Positions 8,712-15,663 of a stretch of DNA of 64,000 bases are shown here, in pieces. Position numbers and translations under genes: made by a program. This stretch comes from Rhodobacteraceae bacterium UBA6213 (GTDB taxonomy: Bacteria > Pseudomonadota > Alphaproteobacteria > Rhodobacterales > Rhodobacteraceae). The stretch's first letter is position 1. Every line of letters begins with the position of its first letter. The notes under the pieces are model-generated. The model did not search any database, had not been told where the DNA came from, and saw only the letters and a list, made by a program, of their open reading frames with translations. The stretch spans positions 1-64,000 of the forward strand of contig DISJ01000006.1 in the NCBI GenBank assembly GCA_002421605.1, in the 5' to 3' direction.

Positions 8712-10144
8712 AGTTGCGGCACTAGCCTTGACCGGCAGGGTGCCGGTGCGCGAAACTTGGGGTGTGCAAGGGAGGGCATTTCATGGCTGGTGGTTGGGCG
8801 CGCGACGGTGCGGTGAACGAGCAGATCGAGGCGTCGATTGCCGACGAGATCCGCCGGATGCAGGCCCGGCCCACGCCGCAGGGCGAAAGCCTGACCCACT
8901 GCGCGGAATGCGACGAGCCGATTTCCGAGGCGCGCAGGCAAGCGGTACCGGGGGTCAAGCTGTGCCTTGAGTGCCAAAAGGCCCGCGACGCCCGCCCCGT
9001 GCTGCGCGGCGGCATCAACCGGCGCGGCACGAAGGATAGTCAGTTGAAGTAAGGGGAGTGGAGAGGGTGGCGGGCAGGGCTGGAAACGCCCGATCTCGGC
9101 AATGCGGATGCCGTTGCCGTCAAGGTCCAGCAGGATCGGCGCGTCGTCGTCGGGGTATTCGACAGTGACTCTACTTTTCGGGGTGTGGTCGTAGTCATCG
9201 CTGCTGATGTAATCGGCGCTCTTGTCCCAGGCTGGCGGCGCGGAGGACGCCGGGCCACCGGCCGGGTTCTTTGGGTTGTTGTATGCGCCGCTCACGTCGT
9301 CGCTCTTGGCCTTGCTGTAACTTACATCCGGGGCCGAATAGTCATCATCGTCATCATCGTGGTTACTCGATACCTTTACCGTGTGCGGTACCGTGTGGAC
9401 GTAGTCGTCGTCGCTGACGTAGTCCGCCTTCGGGTTGTACGGAGGCGGTAGAGTCGACGCCGGGCCGGAGCCCGTGTTCGGCGCGCTGTTGTAGCCATCG
9501 CTCAGGCCGTCATCATCTTCGGCGAAATACGCGACGGTGTAGTTCCTATGCGGTAAGGAGGGGACGTGGTCGTCTTCGGAGATGTGGTCTTCGGGTGGGA
9601 TGGGTTGTAGTTCGGCCGACGCAGGGGCGCGATAACCCTCACTTATAAGGCCAAGTGGGTAATCGTCGTACTGCGGTATTTTCACACCCCGAGCCAAGCC
9701 AATCGCTAACGCTGTTGGGATATCGGAAAACTGCGGGATTAGTGATTTGTATCCCAGGATGTCGACTGGACTAGGGGGAATTTCGGGAGAAACAAGGAGA
9801 TCCGGAATCCGATTCACCAGTCCGCCTTCGACCGAAACGCCACCCTCAAATAAATCGGCGCCATAAACGGTTATACCGACTGATATCGATCGATCATGCG
9901 TTTCTAAGTTTTCTAACACTGTAGGGACAATTGGTATTGGCGAACCGCTCGGAACGCTAGCGCCCACAAAGGCCTGCGGCGCCGTCCAGCCTTCACCCCA
10001 ACTCCATTGCGCAAGTGTTGCGCCGCTGATCGCTACCGACGTTGTCCCTTGGGCGCCGACCCAAACAGAAACCCCGCGATTAGTGTCGTAGCCAGCCATA
10101 AATACGCCGCCGGAGAACTGCCCATATATAGCGTAACTCGCCAT
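8660..10144 (-). CDS. Acidic-repeat LDLDGNG protein, 3'-truncated
   Basis: The open frame codes 494 aa, but only about residues 1-355 look authentic. Residues 1-180 are a beta-rich, Gly/Ser/Val-rich segment (SGGVFMAGYDTNRGVSVWVG) without an obvious signal peptide. Residues 183-337 hold three degenerate acidic repeats. Residues 337-348 read ILLDLDGNGIRI, the opening of a Ca-binding-type module found near the ends of large RTX-like secreted proteins. After about residue 355 (near 9080) the frame runs antisense through the zinc-finger gene and flavin reductase 3' end. The ATG has AAGGGGA upstream and overlaps the previous gene as TAATG. Secretion and Ca binding are inference. Confidence 0.55.
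   Translation of the reverse strand: MASYAIYGQFSGGVFMAGYDTNRGVSVWVGAQGTTSVAISGATLAQWSWGEGWTAPQAFVGASVPSGSPIPIVPTVLENLETHDRSISVGITVYGADLFEGGVSVEGGLVNRIPDLLVSPEIPPSPVDILGYKSLIPQFSDIPTALAIGLARGVKIPQYDDYPLGLISEGYRAPASAELQPIPPEDHISEDDHVPSLPHRNYTVAYFAEDDDGLSDGYNSAPNTGSGPASTLPPPYNPKADYVSDDDYVHTVPHTVKVSSNHDDDDDDYSAPDVSYSKAKSDDVSGAYNNPKNPAGGPASSAPPAWDKSADYISSDDYDHTPKSRVTVEYPDDDAPILLDLDGNGIRIAEIGRFQPCPPPSPLPLLQLTILRAAPVDAAAQHGAGVAGLLALKAQLDPRYRLPARLGNRLVAFRAVGQAFALRRGPGLHPADLVGNRRLDLLVHRTVARPTTSHEMPSLAHPKFRAPAPCRSRLVPQLQPSPGRGREITRSITA
8783..9052 (+). CDS. DksA/TraR family C4-type zinc finger protein
   Basis: 89-aa protein with the DksA/TraR zinc finger: C40-x2-C43 and C61-x2-C64. It is short and lacks the long DksA coiled coil with its DxxDxA tip, so it resembles phage- or plasmid-type TraR/YbiI proteins rather than housekeeping DksA. 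An upstream ATG at 8762 is in frame, but GGGAGGG at 8770-8776 favours 8783. Such proteins may modulate RNA polymerase. An open reading frame on the other strand runs across the whole gene (see 8660-10144); I consider this one the real gene. Confidence 0.85.
   Translation: MAGGWARDGAVNEQIEASIADEIRRMQARPTPQGESLTHCAECDEPISEARRQAVPGVKLCLECQKARDARPVLRGGINRRGTKDSQLK
9134..9598 (-). repeat. Three degenerate acidic protein repeats
   Basis: Inside the LDLDGNG protein, units at about 9437-9598, 9224-9433 and 9134-9223 share the core D-[HY]-[IV]-S-x-D-D-[HY]-x-x-x-x-P, then a V-rich strand, then a run of Asp, and in the first two a GPAS-x-x-PP-[YW] linker. The third unit is short and leads straight into LDLDGNG. 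Lengths differ (about 54, 70 and 30 residues), so they are diverged repeats rather than recent duplications. Confidence 0.6.
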
Positions 10145-10461
10145 TATTTATTCCCCTTTTTGATATAGAAAATCCTGAAAAGTAATGAGTTCTTCTGCGC
10201 CGCCAAATCGCGTCTTGATATCTTCGACAGCCATGGGAACGAAATCGTTAAAGCAATCGGGTAAACGGCGCCAAAGAACAGAATGAAACCGCCGATTCCA
10301 AACAGTGCCTCCGCGATACTATCGGCTATATGGAACTGCTCAGCGTTCAAAGCCAGATGCCTTCCGGAAGCAAGCATGTGAGCGATGATAGAAACGCCAA
10401 GACCAGTTACGGTGCAGCTCGTTCCTAAAATCGCAGCTATTGCAACATGTCTTGGTTTCAT
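10144..10461 (-). CDS. Small two-helix membrane protein coupled to the LDLDGNG gene
   Basis: 105-aa protein of no family I recognise. Hydrophobic segments at about residues 5-28 (AIAAILGTSCTVTGLGVSII) and 50-74 (LFGIGGFILFFGAVYPIALTI) predict two membrane helices, followed by a basic tail ending in KKGNK. I take the ATG at 10461 because GAGG precedes it; a GTG at 10473 is also in frame. Its stop overlaps the next start as TAATG, so the two are translationally coupled. The decayed LDLDGNG copy ends 17 bp upstream on the same strand. The gene is visibly more AT-rich than its neighbours. Confidence 0.6.
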   Translation of the reverse strand: MKPRHVAIAAILGTSCTVTGLGVSIIAHMLASGRHLALNAEQFHIADSIAEALFGIGGFILFFGAVYPIALTISFPWLSKISRRDLAAQKNSLLFRIFYIKKGNK

Positions 10462-10478
10462 TGCTCGCCTCACCGGTT

Positions 10479-11100
10479 CTAAAATCGAGATTTTGCCTTT
10501 GCCCGCGCCGCGCGCTGGTAATCATCGCCGTCGCCGTTGCTGTCGAACACCGAGCGCAGGGCGGCAAGGTCATCGGCGGCGGTCGGCGCTCTGCGCGTTC
10601 GCTGGCGGAAACGGTCCCCCGGACCGTTTCTTTTCCGCCGCTCACCCCATTCGGTGAACACATACTGCCGCTTTTCCGTGATGGCGCTGGTGTCGTCGGG
10701 GTCGTAGAACAGCACCCCGTCGCCCGCCCCGGCCCAGGCGGTCCGGTGCAGGAGCCCATCGCCCCCGGCATCGACGAACACGCCTGCGCGCGACTGCTCG
10801 GTGATCCGGATGCCGTTGCCGTCGAGGTCGAGGAGGATCGGGTGGGGAGTGAAGCAGCAGGCGTCGGGGTTCGGTCCGCTGCTGTCAAAGCCACAGACAT
10901 CCCCTGATGGCCGCTGAGCCGCCGCCAAAGCTCCAACCCTCGCCGCGATATTCCCCACACCCACACCCATGACTCCCCAACGCTGATCGGAGGGGATGTC
11001 GGGCGTGAAATCAAGCGGGATGTCGGGGCGGCGGGTGTGCCATGGGGCCGCGCCGCGCGGCGGGCGCGGGGGGCGGCCCTGGCCACTCCCCCCGCGCAAA
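10479..11100 (-). pseudogene. Decayed C-terminal fragment of an LDLDGNG Ca-binding-type protein
   Basis: An open frame on the minus strand carries ILLDLDGNGIRITE, then VFVDAGGDGLLHRTAW, DGVLFYDPDD and QYVFTEW, the usual order of the LDLDGDG module of large haemolysin-like proteins. After QYVFTEW a basic stretch of about 25 residues interrupts, encoded by DNA containing a 10-bp inverted repeat, before DLAALRSVFDSNGDG resumes. The EF-hand-like end then breaks off at a stop at 10479. Upstream of the module there is only a short uncertain segment (from about 10970) before ychF. It looks like a remnant; 35 bases at 10807-10841 match 32 of 35 in the other copy at 9105-9139. Confidence 0.55.
10608..10630. 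repeat. 10-bp perfect inverted repeat inside the decayed LDLDGNG copy
   Basis: GAAACGGTCC and GGACCGTTTC are separated by CCC and followed on the plus strand by TTTT. The outer GGCGG/CCGCC arms extend the pairing past a bulge. It falls exactly where the protein module loses continuity, so it is either an inserted palindrome or a plus-strand terminator-like hairpin. Confidence 0.5.
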
Positions 11101-12198
11101 TCAGGCGTTGAACAGGAAGTGCAGCACGTCGCCGTCTTGCACCACATAGGTCTTGCCTTCGATGCGGAACTTGCCGGCCTCTTTGGCGCCCGCCTCGCCC
11201 TTGCCGGCGATGTAATCGGCGTAGGCGATGGTTTCGGCGCGGATGAAGCCGCGCTCGAAATCGCCGTGAATCACCCCGGCGGCTTGCGGCGCGGGGGTGC
11301 CTTTGGCAATCGTCCAGGCGCGCGCCTCTTTGGGGCCGACGGTGAAGTAGGTTTGCAGGCCCAAAAGGTCGTGCCCGGCGCGGATCAGCCGGTCTAGCCC
11401 CGCTTCGTGCAGGCCCATTTCTTCCAGAAACATCGCCGCCTCGTCGGCGGGAAGCTGGGCGATTTCTTCTTCGATGCGAGCCGAGATAACCACCGTGGCG
11501 GCACCCTCGCGCGCGGCCATTTCGGCCACTTTCGCGGTCAGCGCGTTGCCGGTGGCGGCGGCGGATTCTTCGACGTTGCAGACATAGAGCACGGGCTTTG
11601 CGGTCAGCAGTTGCAGCAGCGACCAGGTGCGCCGGTCATCATCGGCCACTTTCACGCTGCGGGCCGGGCGGCCTGCGGCCAGCGCCACTTGCGCGGCCTT
11701 CAGAAGCCGGTCCTGATCGAGCGCCTCTTTATCGCCGCCCTTCAGTTTGCGCGAAAGCCCGGCGATGCGCTTTTCGACGCTTTCGAGATCGGCGATCATC
11801 AGTTCGGTTTCGATGGTTTCGGCATCGGCAATCGGGTCGATGCGGCCCTCGACATGGGTGATATCGCCGTCTTCAAAGCAGCGCAGCACATGGGCCACCG
11901 CATCGACCTCGCGGATGGTGGCCAGAAACTGGTTGCCAAGGCCCTCGCCTTTGCTTGCACCCTTCACGAGGCCCGCGATATCGACAAATGTCATGCGGGT
12001 CGGGATGATCTGCTTGGAGCCCGCAATCGCCGCCAGCTTTTCCAGCCGCGGGTCGGGCACGGCGACCTCGCCCACGTTCGGTTCGATCGTGCAGAACGGA
12101 AAGTTGGCCGCCTGCGCGGCGGCAGTGCGGGTAAGTGCGTTGAAAAGCGTCGATTTGCCCACATTCGGCAGCCCGACGATACCCATTTTGAAACCCAT
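11101..12198 (-). CDS. ychF: Redox-regulated ATPase YchF (Obg-like GTPase superfamily)
   Basis: 365-aa universally conserved P-loop ATPase that binds the ribosome and is linked to oxidative stress. Walker A is G9-L-P-N-V-G-K-S-T17, DIAGLVKGAS gives the switch region, and the TGS domain fills the C-terminal third (LLGLQTYFTVGPKEARAW, GDFERGFIRAE). Length and ends fit the family. It is the last housekeeping gene before the accessory patch; its 3' end abuts the decayed LDLDGNG fragment directly. Confidence 0.97.
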   Translation of the reverse strand: MGFKMGIVGLPNVGKSTLFNALTRTAAAQAANFPFCTIEPNVGEVAVPDPRLEKLAAIAGSKQIIPTRMTFVDIAGLVKGASKGEGLGNQFLATIREVDAVAHVLRCFEDGDITHVEGRIDPIADAETIETELMIADLESVEKRIAGLSRKLKGGDKEALDQDRLLKAAQVALAAGRPARSVKVADDDRRTWSLLQLLTAKPVLYVCNVEESAAATGNALTAKVAEMAAREGAATVVISARIEEEIAQLPADEAAMFLEEMGLHEAGLDRLIRAGHDLLGLQTYFTVGPKEARAWTIAKGTPAPQAAGVIHGDFERGFIRAETIAYADYIAGKGEAGAKEAGKFRIEGKTYVVQDGDVLHFLFNA

Positions 12199-12314
12199 GC
12201 CACCGCTCCGCCTTGAAGGTCCGGCGCTTCATAGGCGGAGGGGCGCCGCAAGGCAAGGCAAGGCTTTCCGCACCGCACCGACTTGTGGCAAACTGAGGCG
12301 AGAGGAGAAGCCCC

Positions 12315-12716
12315 ATGTCCTTCGTACCTTATCTGCATTTCGAGGGTCGCTGCGCCGAGGCGATGGCGTTTTACGCCGACCTGTTCGGTGCGACCGACCT
12401 GCAACTGATGCGCTATTCCGAAGCGCCGGGCGATCAGGCGCTTCCGTCTGACCGCATCATGCACGCGCAGTTTTCGCTGGCCGATGGGGTGCTGATGGCA
12501 TCCGATTTTCCGCCCGGCCCAAGCGAGCGGCAGGCAGCGGTCAGTGTGATGACAACGCCTGCGAGTGTCGCTGAAGGCTACCGGCTGCACGCCGCGCTGG
12601 CCGAGGGCGGCGCCGAGATTATGCCGTTCGGCCCGACTTTCTGGTCGCCGGGGTTTGGCATGGTCAAGGATCGGTTTGGCACGCACTGGATCATCGGGGT
12701 GCAAAGCGCGGACTGA
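12315..12716 (+). CDS. VOC family protein (PhnB-like glyoxalase fold)
   Basis: 133-aa glyoxalase/bleomycin-resistance superfamily protein of the PhnB type: an opening PYLHFEGRCAEAMAFY, central DRIMHAQFSLADGVLMASDF and closing FGMVKDRFGTHWII. The AGAGGAGA site precedes the ATG. It is divergent from ychF and followed 63 bp later by trpA. Substrate unknown; it is a distinct paralogue of the gene at 6036-6515. Confidence 0.88.
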   Translation: MSFVPYLHFEGRCAEAMAFYADLFGATDLQLMRYSEAPGDQALPSDRIMHAQFSLADGVLMASDFPPGPSERQAAVSVMTTPASVAEGYRLHAALAEGGAEIMPFGPTFWSPGFGMVKDRFGTHWIIGVQSAD

Positions 12717-12779
12717 GCCATTGATTTTCTGCGCGCCATGCCGCAAACCCGGGCCACAATAGTCAGACCGGGGCCGGAC

Positions 12780-13571
12780 ATGACCAGAATCGACGCCACC
12801 TTCGCCCGCCTTCGCAGCCTGAACCGCAAGGGTTTTGTTGCCTACATCATGGCGGGTGACCCCGATGTGGAAACCACGCTGGCGCTGATGCGCGGCATGC
12901 CTGCCGCTGGGGTGGATGTGATCGAGCTTGGCATGCCCTTCACCGACCCGATGGCAGACGGGCCAACCATTCAGGCGGCGGGGCAACGCGCGCTTGCGGG
13001 CGGGCAGACGATGGATAAGACGCTGCAATTGGTGCGCGATTTTCGCGCGCAAGATGCGCAAACGCCGATTGTGCTGATGGGCTATTACAACCCGGTCTAT
13101 GCGCGCGGCGTGCCAAAGTTTCTTGCCGACGCCGCAGAGGCGGGGGTGGACGGGCTGATCGTTGTCGATCTGCCGCCCGAGGAGGACGCAGAGCTGTGCC
13201 TGCCCGCGCAGTCGGCGGGGCTGAACTTCATCCGCCTTGCAACACCAACGACCGACGCCAAGCGCCTGCCCAAGGTGCTGCAGAACACCTCGGGCTTTGT
13301 CTATTACGTCTCGGTCACCGGCATTACGGGTGCCGCAGCCGCCGAGGCGGCAGAGGTTGGCCCCGAAGTGGCGCGGATCAAGGCATCGACCGCGCTGCCG
13401 GTGATTGTGGGCTTTGGCATTACCACGCCGGATGCGGCAGAAAGCATTGCCGGGCTGGCCGATGGCTGCGTGGTGGGGTCTGCAATCGTCAAGCTGATCG
13501 GCGAGGGCAAGCCAGTGGCCGAAGTGCTGGCCACGGTTGCGGCACTTGCTGCGGGCGCGCACCGTGCCTGA
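12780..13571 (+). CDS. trpA: Tryptophan synthase alpha subunit
   Basis: 263-aa TIM-barrel enzyme cleaving indole-3-glycerol phosphate to indole and glyceraldehyde 3-phosphate; it works with TrpB, which is not in the window. The signature VIELGMPFTDPMADGP contains the catalytic Glu and the active-site Asp region, and YYVSVTGITG is the phosphate-binding part. I prefer the ATG at 12780 (MTRIDATFARL) over one at 12738 on family length; neither has a strong ribosome site. It lies apart from other trp genes here. Confidence 0.95.
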   Translation: MTRIDATFARLRSLNRKGFVAYIMAGDPDVETTLALMRGMPAAGVDVIELGMPFTDPMADGPTIQAAGQRALAGGQTMDKTLQLVRDFRAQDAQTPIVLMGYYNPVYARGVPKFLADAAEAGVDGLIVVDLPPEEDAELCLPAQSAGLNFIRLATPTTDAKRLPKVLQNTSGFVYYVSVTGITGAAAAEAAEVGPEVARIKASTALPVIVGFGITTPDAAESIAGLADGCVVGSAIVKLIGEGKPVAEVLATVAALAAGAHRA

Positions 13572-13600
13572 CAGGGGCGCGCTTTTGCGGCTGCGAGGCG

Positions 13601-14908
13601 CTAGCCCGCCAGCCCCGGGATCGGCAGCCCGAAGGTCTGCGCCAGCAGCACAAAGTTCAGCGACAGCACCACCCCCGCGCCCAGCACGGCAAGCGTACGC
13701 ACCAGCCGACTGCTGACATAGGGTCCCATGATGTCGGCCCGACCGGTAAAGATGACCAGCGCGATCATGGGAACCGGCAAGGCGATGCTTAGCACAACCT
13801 GGCTCATCACCAGCGCGTCGGTGGCGTTTACCCCAGCGGCGACCACGGCGAAGGCCGGAAGCATGGTGACCGCGCGGCGCACCCAGACCGGTATGCGGAT
13901 GCGCAGGAACCCTTGCATGATCATCTGCCCGGCCATGGTGCCGACAACCGAGCTGGAAATGCCCGAAACGATCAGCGAAACCAAAAACACTGCCGCCGCA
14001 GCACCGCCCAGAAGTGGTGTCAGCATGTGGTAGGCGGTCTCGATTTCGGCAACGTCCGAATGGCCGTTATGAAACGCCGATGCCGCCATCATCACCATCG
14101 CCATGTTCACCATGCCCGCCACTGCAAGCGCCAGCACCACCTCGATATTCGAGAACTTCAGGATCTTGCGCCGCTCTTCTTCGTTGCGCAGGGGCGCGCG
14201 GGCTTGCGTTAACCCGGAGTGCAGGTAAATCGCGTGGGGCATCACGGTGGCACCGATAATGCCCACCGCGATGGTCAGCGCGGCGGCGTCGGGCAGTTGC
14301 GGGGTAACCATGCCCCAAGCCGCATCGCCCCAAGCTATAGGCGCGATTATGATTTCGATGAGATAGCAAAGCCCGATCACCGCCACCAGCGCGCCGATAA
14401 TCAGCTCGATCGGGCGAAAGCCGCGCGCTTCGAACATGAGGATGCCGTAGGTCACAATGGCGGTGACCACCATGCCCGACATCAGCGGCATATCGAACAG
14501 CAGCGCAAGGCCGATTGCCCCGCCCAGAAACTCGGCGAGGTCGGTTGCCATGGCGGCAATTTCGGAAACCACCCACATCGCCAGCACTGCCGGGCGCGGA
14601 AAATGATCGCGGCAAAGTTCGGCAAGGTTGCTGCCTGTCACGATGCCCAGGCGCGCCGATAGCCCCTGAAACAGCATCGCGATCAGGTTGGCCATCAACA
14701 CGACCCACAACAGCGCAAAGCCGTAGCCCGCCCCGGCCTGAATGTTTGTGGCGTAGTTGCCGGGATCCATATAGGCGATCGAGGCGATGATCGCTGGCCC
14801 TGCAAACAGCAGGATCGAGCGAGGCCCGCCACGCTTTCCTTCCAATACCGCCGCGATACCGCTGCGGGTGCGCACGGTGATCGAGCTATCGCGTCTGCCG
14901 CTCGGCAT
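13601..14908 (-). CDS. mntH: Nramp family Mn2+/divalent metal transporter
   Basis: 435-aa proton-coupled divalent metal importer with about 11 membrane helices. The metal-binding motif DPGNYAT in helix 1 and the GATVMPHAIYLHS stretch in helix 6 are diagnostic. It takes up Mn2+ and possibly Fe2+. The promoter region at 14941-14969 contains a palindrome resembling the MntR box, and the regulator gene mntR is divergently encoded 207 bp away. Convergent with trpA, 29 bp apart. Confidence 0.95.
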   Translation of the reverse strand: MPSGRRDSSITVRTRSGIAAVLEGKRGGPRSILLFAGPAIIASIAYMDPGNYATNIQAGAGYGFALLWVVLMANLIAMLFQGLSARLGIVTGSNLAELCRDHFPRPAVLAMWVVSEIAAMATDLAEFLGGAIGLALLFDMPLMSGMVVTAIVTYGILMFEARGFRPIELIIGALVAVIGLCYLIEIIIAPIAWGDAAWGMVTPQLPDAAALTIAVGIIGATVMPHAIYLHSGLTQARAPLRNEEERRKILKFSNIEVVLALAVAGMVNMAMVMMAASAFHNGHSDVAEIETAYHMLTPLLGGAAAAVFLVSLIVSGISSSVVGTMAGQMIMQGFLRIRIPVWVRRAVTMLPAFAVVAAGVNATDALVMSQVVLSIALPVPMIALVIFTGRADIMGPYVSSRLVRTLAVLGAGVVLSLNFVLLAQTFGLPIPGLAG

Positions 14909-14940
14909 GAGTTGGAAGTCCTCGCAAACTCAGTTATCGC

Positions 14941-14969
14941 AAATGAAGCCTAGGCTACACTTTTGTCAA
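14941..14969 (-). promoter_or_regulatory. Candidate mntH promoter with MntR-type operator
   Basis: On the minus strand TTGACA (14969-14964) could be a -35 box, followed after 17 nt by TCATTT as a weak -10. The spacer contains the perfect palindrome AGCCTAGGCT (14947-14956), close to the AGC-x4-GCT core of the enterobacterial MntR box. The position, over the promoter of a Mn transporter beside an MntR gene, supports repression by Mn-MntR. Direct binding is inference. Confidence 0.55.
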
Positions 14970-15115
14970 CTGGCAAATTCCTGATGCTTTATCAACAAAA
15001 CGCAAACATGTTCTGATAGGCGATAAAGTGAAGCCTCGGCTCTATCATGTTCCGGCATTTTCATGAATGATTGGTCAGCGTCGGCCCGACCCGCGCCAAC
15101 AACAGGAGGCGCCCC

Positions 15116-15565
15116 ATGCAGCAACCACCGCCGCAAGACAGCGACTCGGGCGCGCAAGCCGACCGTTTCAACCAGGCGCGCACGGCCAAGGCGATGACGC
15201 TGCTTGAGGACTACACCGAGATGATCGACGATCTGGTGCAGGCGCATGGCGAGGCGCGCATTACCGAAATTGCGCATCTGATGGGGGTTACTCACCCCAC
15301 CGCCGCCAAGGCGGTCGCGCGGCTGAAACGCGAGGGACTGGCGGTATCGCGCCCCTATCGCGGGGTGTTTCTGACGGAAGCGGGCAGTGCCATGGCCGCA
15401 AGCGTGCGCGCGCGCCACCGGATTGTTGTCGATGTGCTGTTGGCGCTTGGCGTGCCTGCCGAGGCCGCCGAAACCGACGCCGAGGGCATGGAGCACCACG
15501 TTTCCGAAGCCACGCTGGCAGCGTTTGAGGCATTTCTGCGCCGCAAGGACCAAAGCGCACCCTAG
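15116..15565 (+). CDS. mntR: DtxR family Mn-responsive regulator MntR
   Basis: 149-aa metalloregulator. The N-terminal winged helix reads ITEIAHLMGVTHPTAAKAVARLKREGL, and the dimerisation domain carries RHRIVVDVLLALG and EGMEHHVSE, which holds the expected Glu and His metal ligands. There is no SH3-like third domain, as in MntR rather than DtxR. Start chosen at the ATG after AGGAGG (15104-15109). Divergent from mntH, its likely target. Confidence 0.93.
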   Translation: MQQPPPQDSDSGAQADRFNQARTAKAMTLLEDYTEMIDDLVQAHGEARITEIAHLMGVTHPTAAKAVARLKREGLAVSRPYRGVFLTEAGSAMAASVRARHRIVVDVLLALGVPAEAAETDAEGMEHHVSEATLAAFEAFLRRKDQSAP

Positions 15566-15621
15566 CCCTTCGCTGGTTCGCGATGCGTTTGCCGCGTATC
15601 GTTATTGCGCGGGTTACGATA

Positions 15622-15646
15622 AATTGGTAATCGAACCTTACCAATT
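15622..15646. promoter_or_regulatory. Perfect inverted repeat ahead of lldD (operator candidate)
   Basis: AATTGGTAA and TTACCAATT form a perfect 9-bp inverted repeat around a 7-nt centre, ending 17 nt before the lldD start. The TTGGT/ACCAA arms resemble sites of GntR/FadR-type regulators such as LldR, though the spacing is wider. As RNA it would form a hairpin just above the GAGGAG ribosome site. Confidence 0.5.
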
Positions 15647-15663
15647 GCACCGAGGAGCGCGCC

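Noticed and set aside
11991..13562. 523-codon minus-strand frame across trpA and the VOC gene
   Set aside because: Covers several real genes antisense and merges into the ychF 5' region in another frame.
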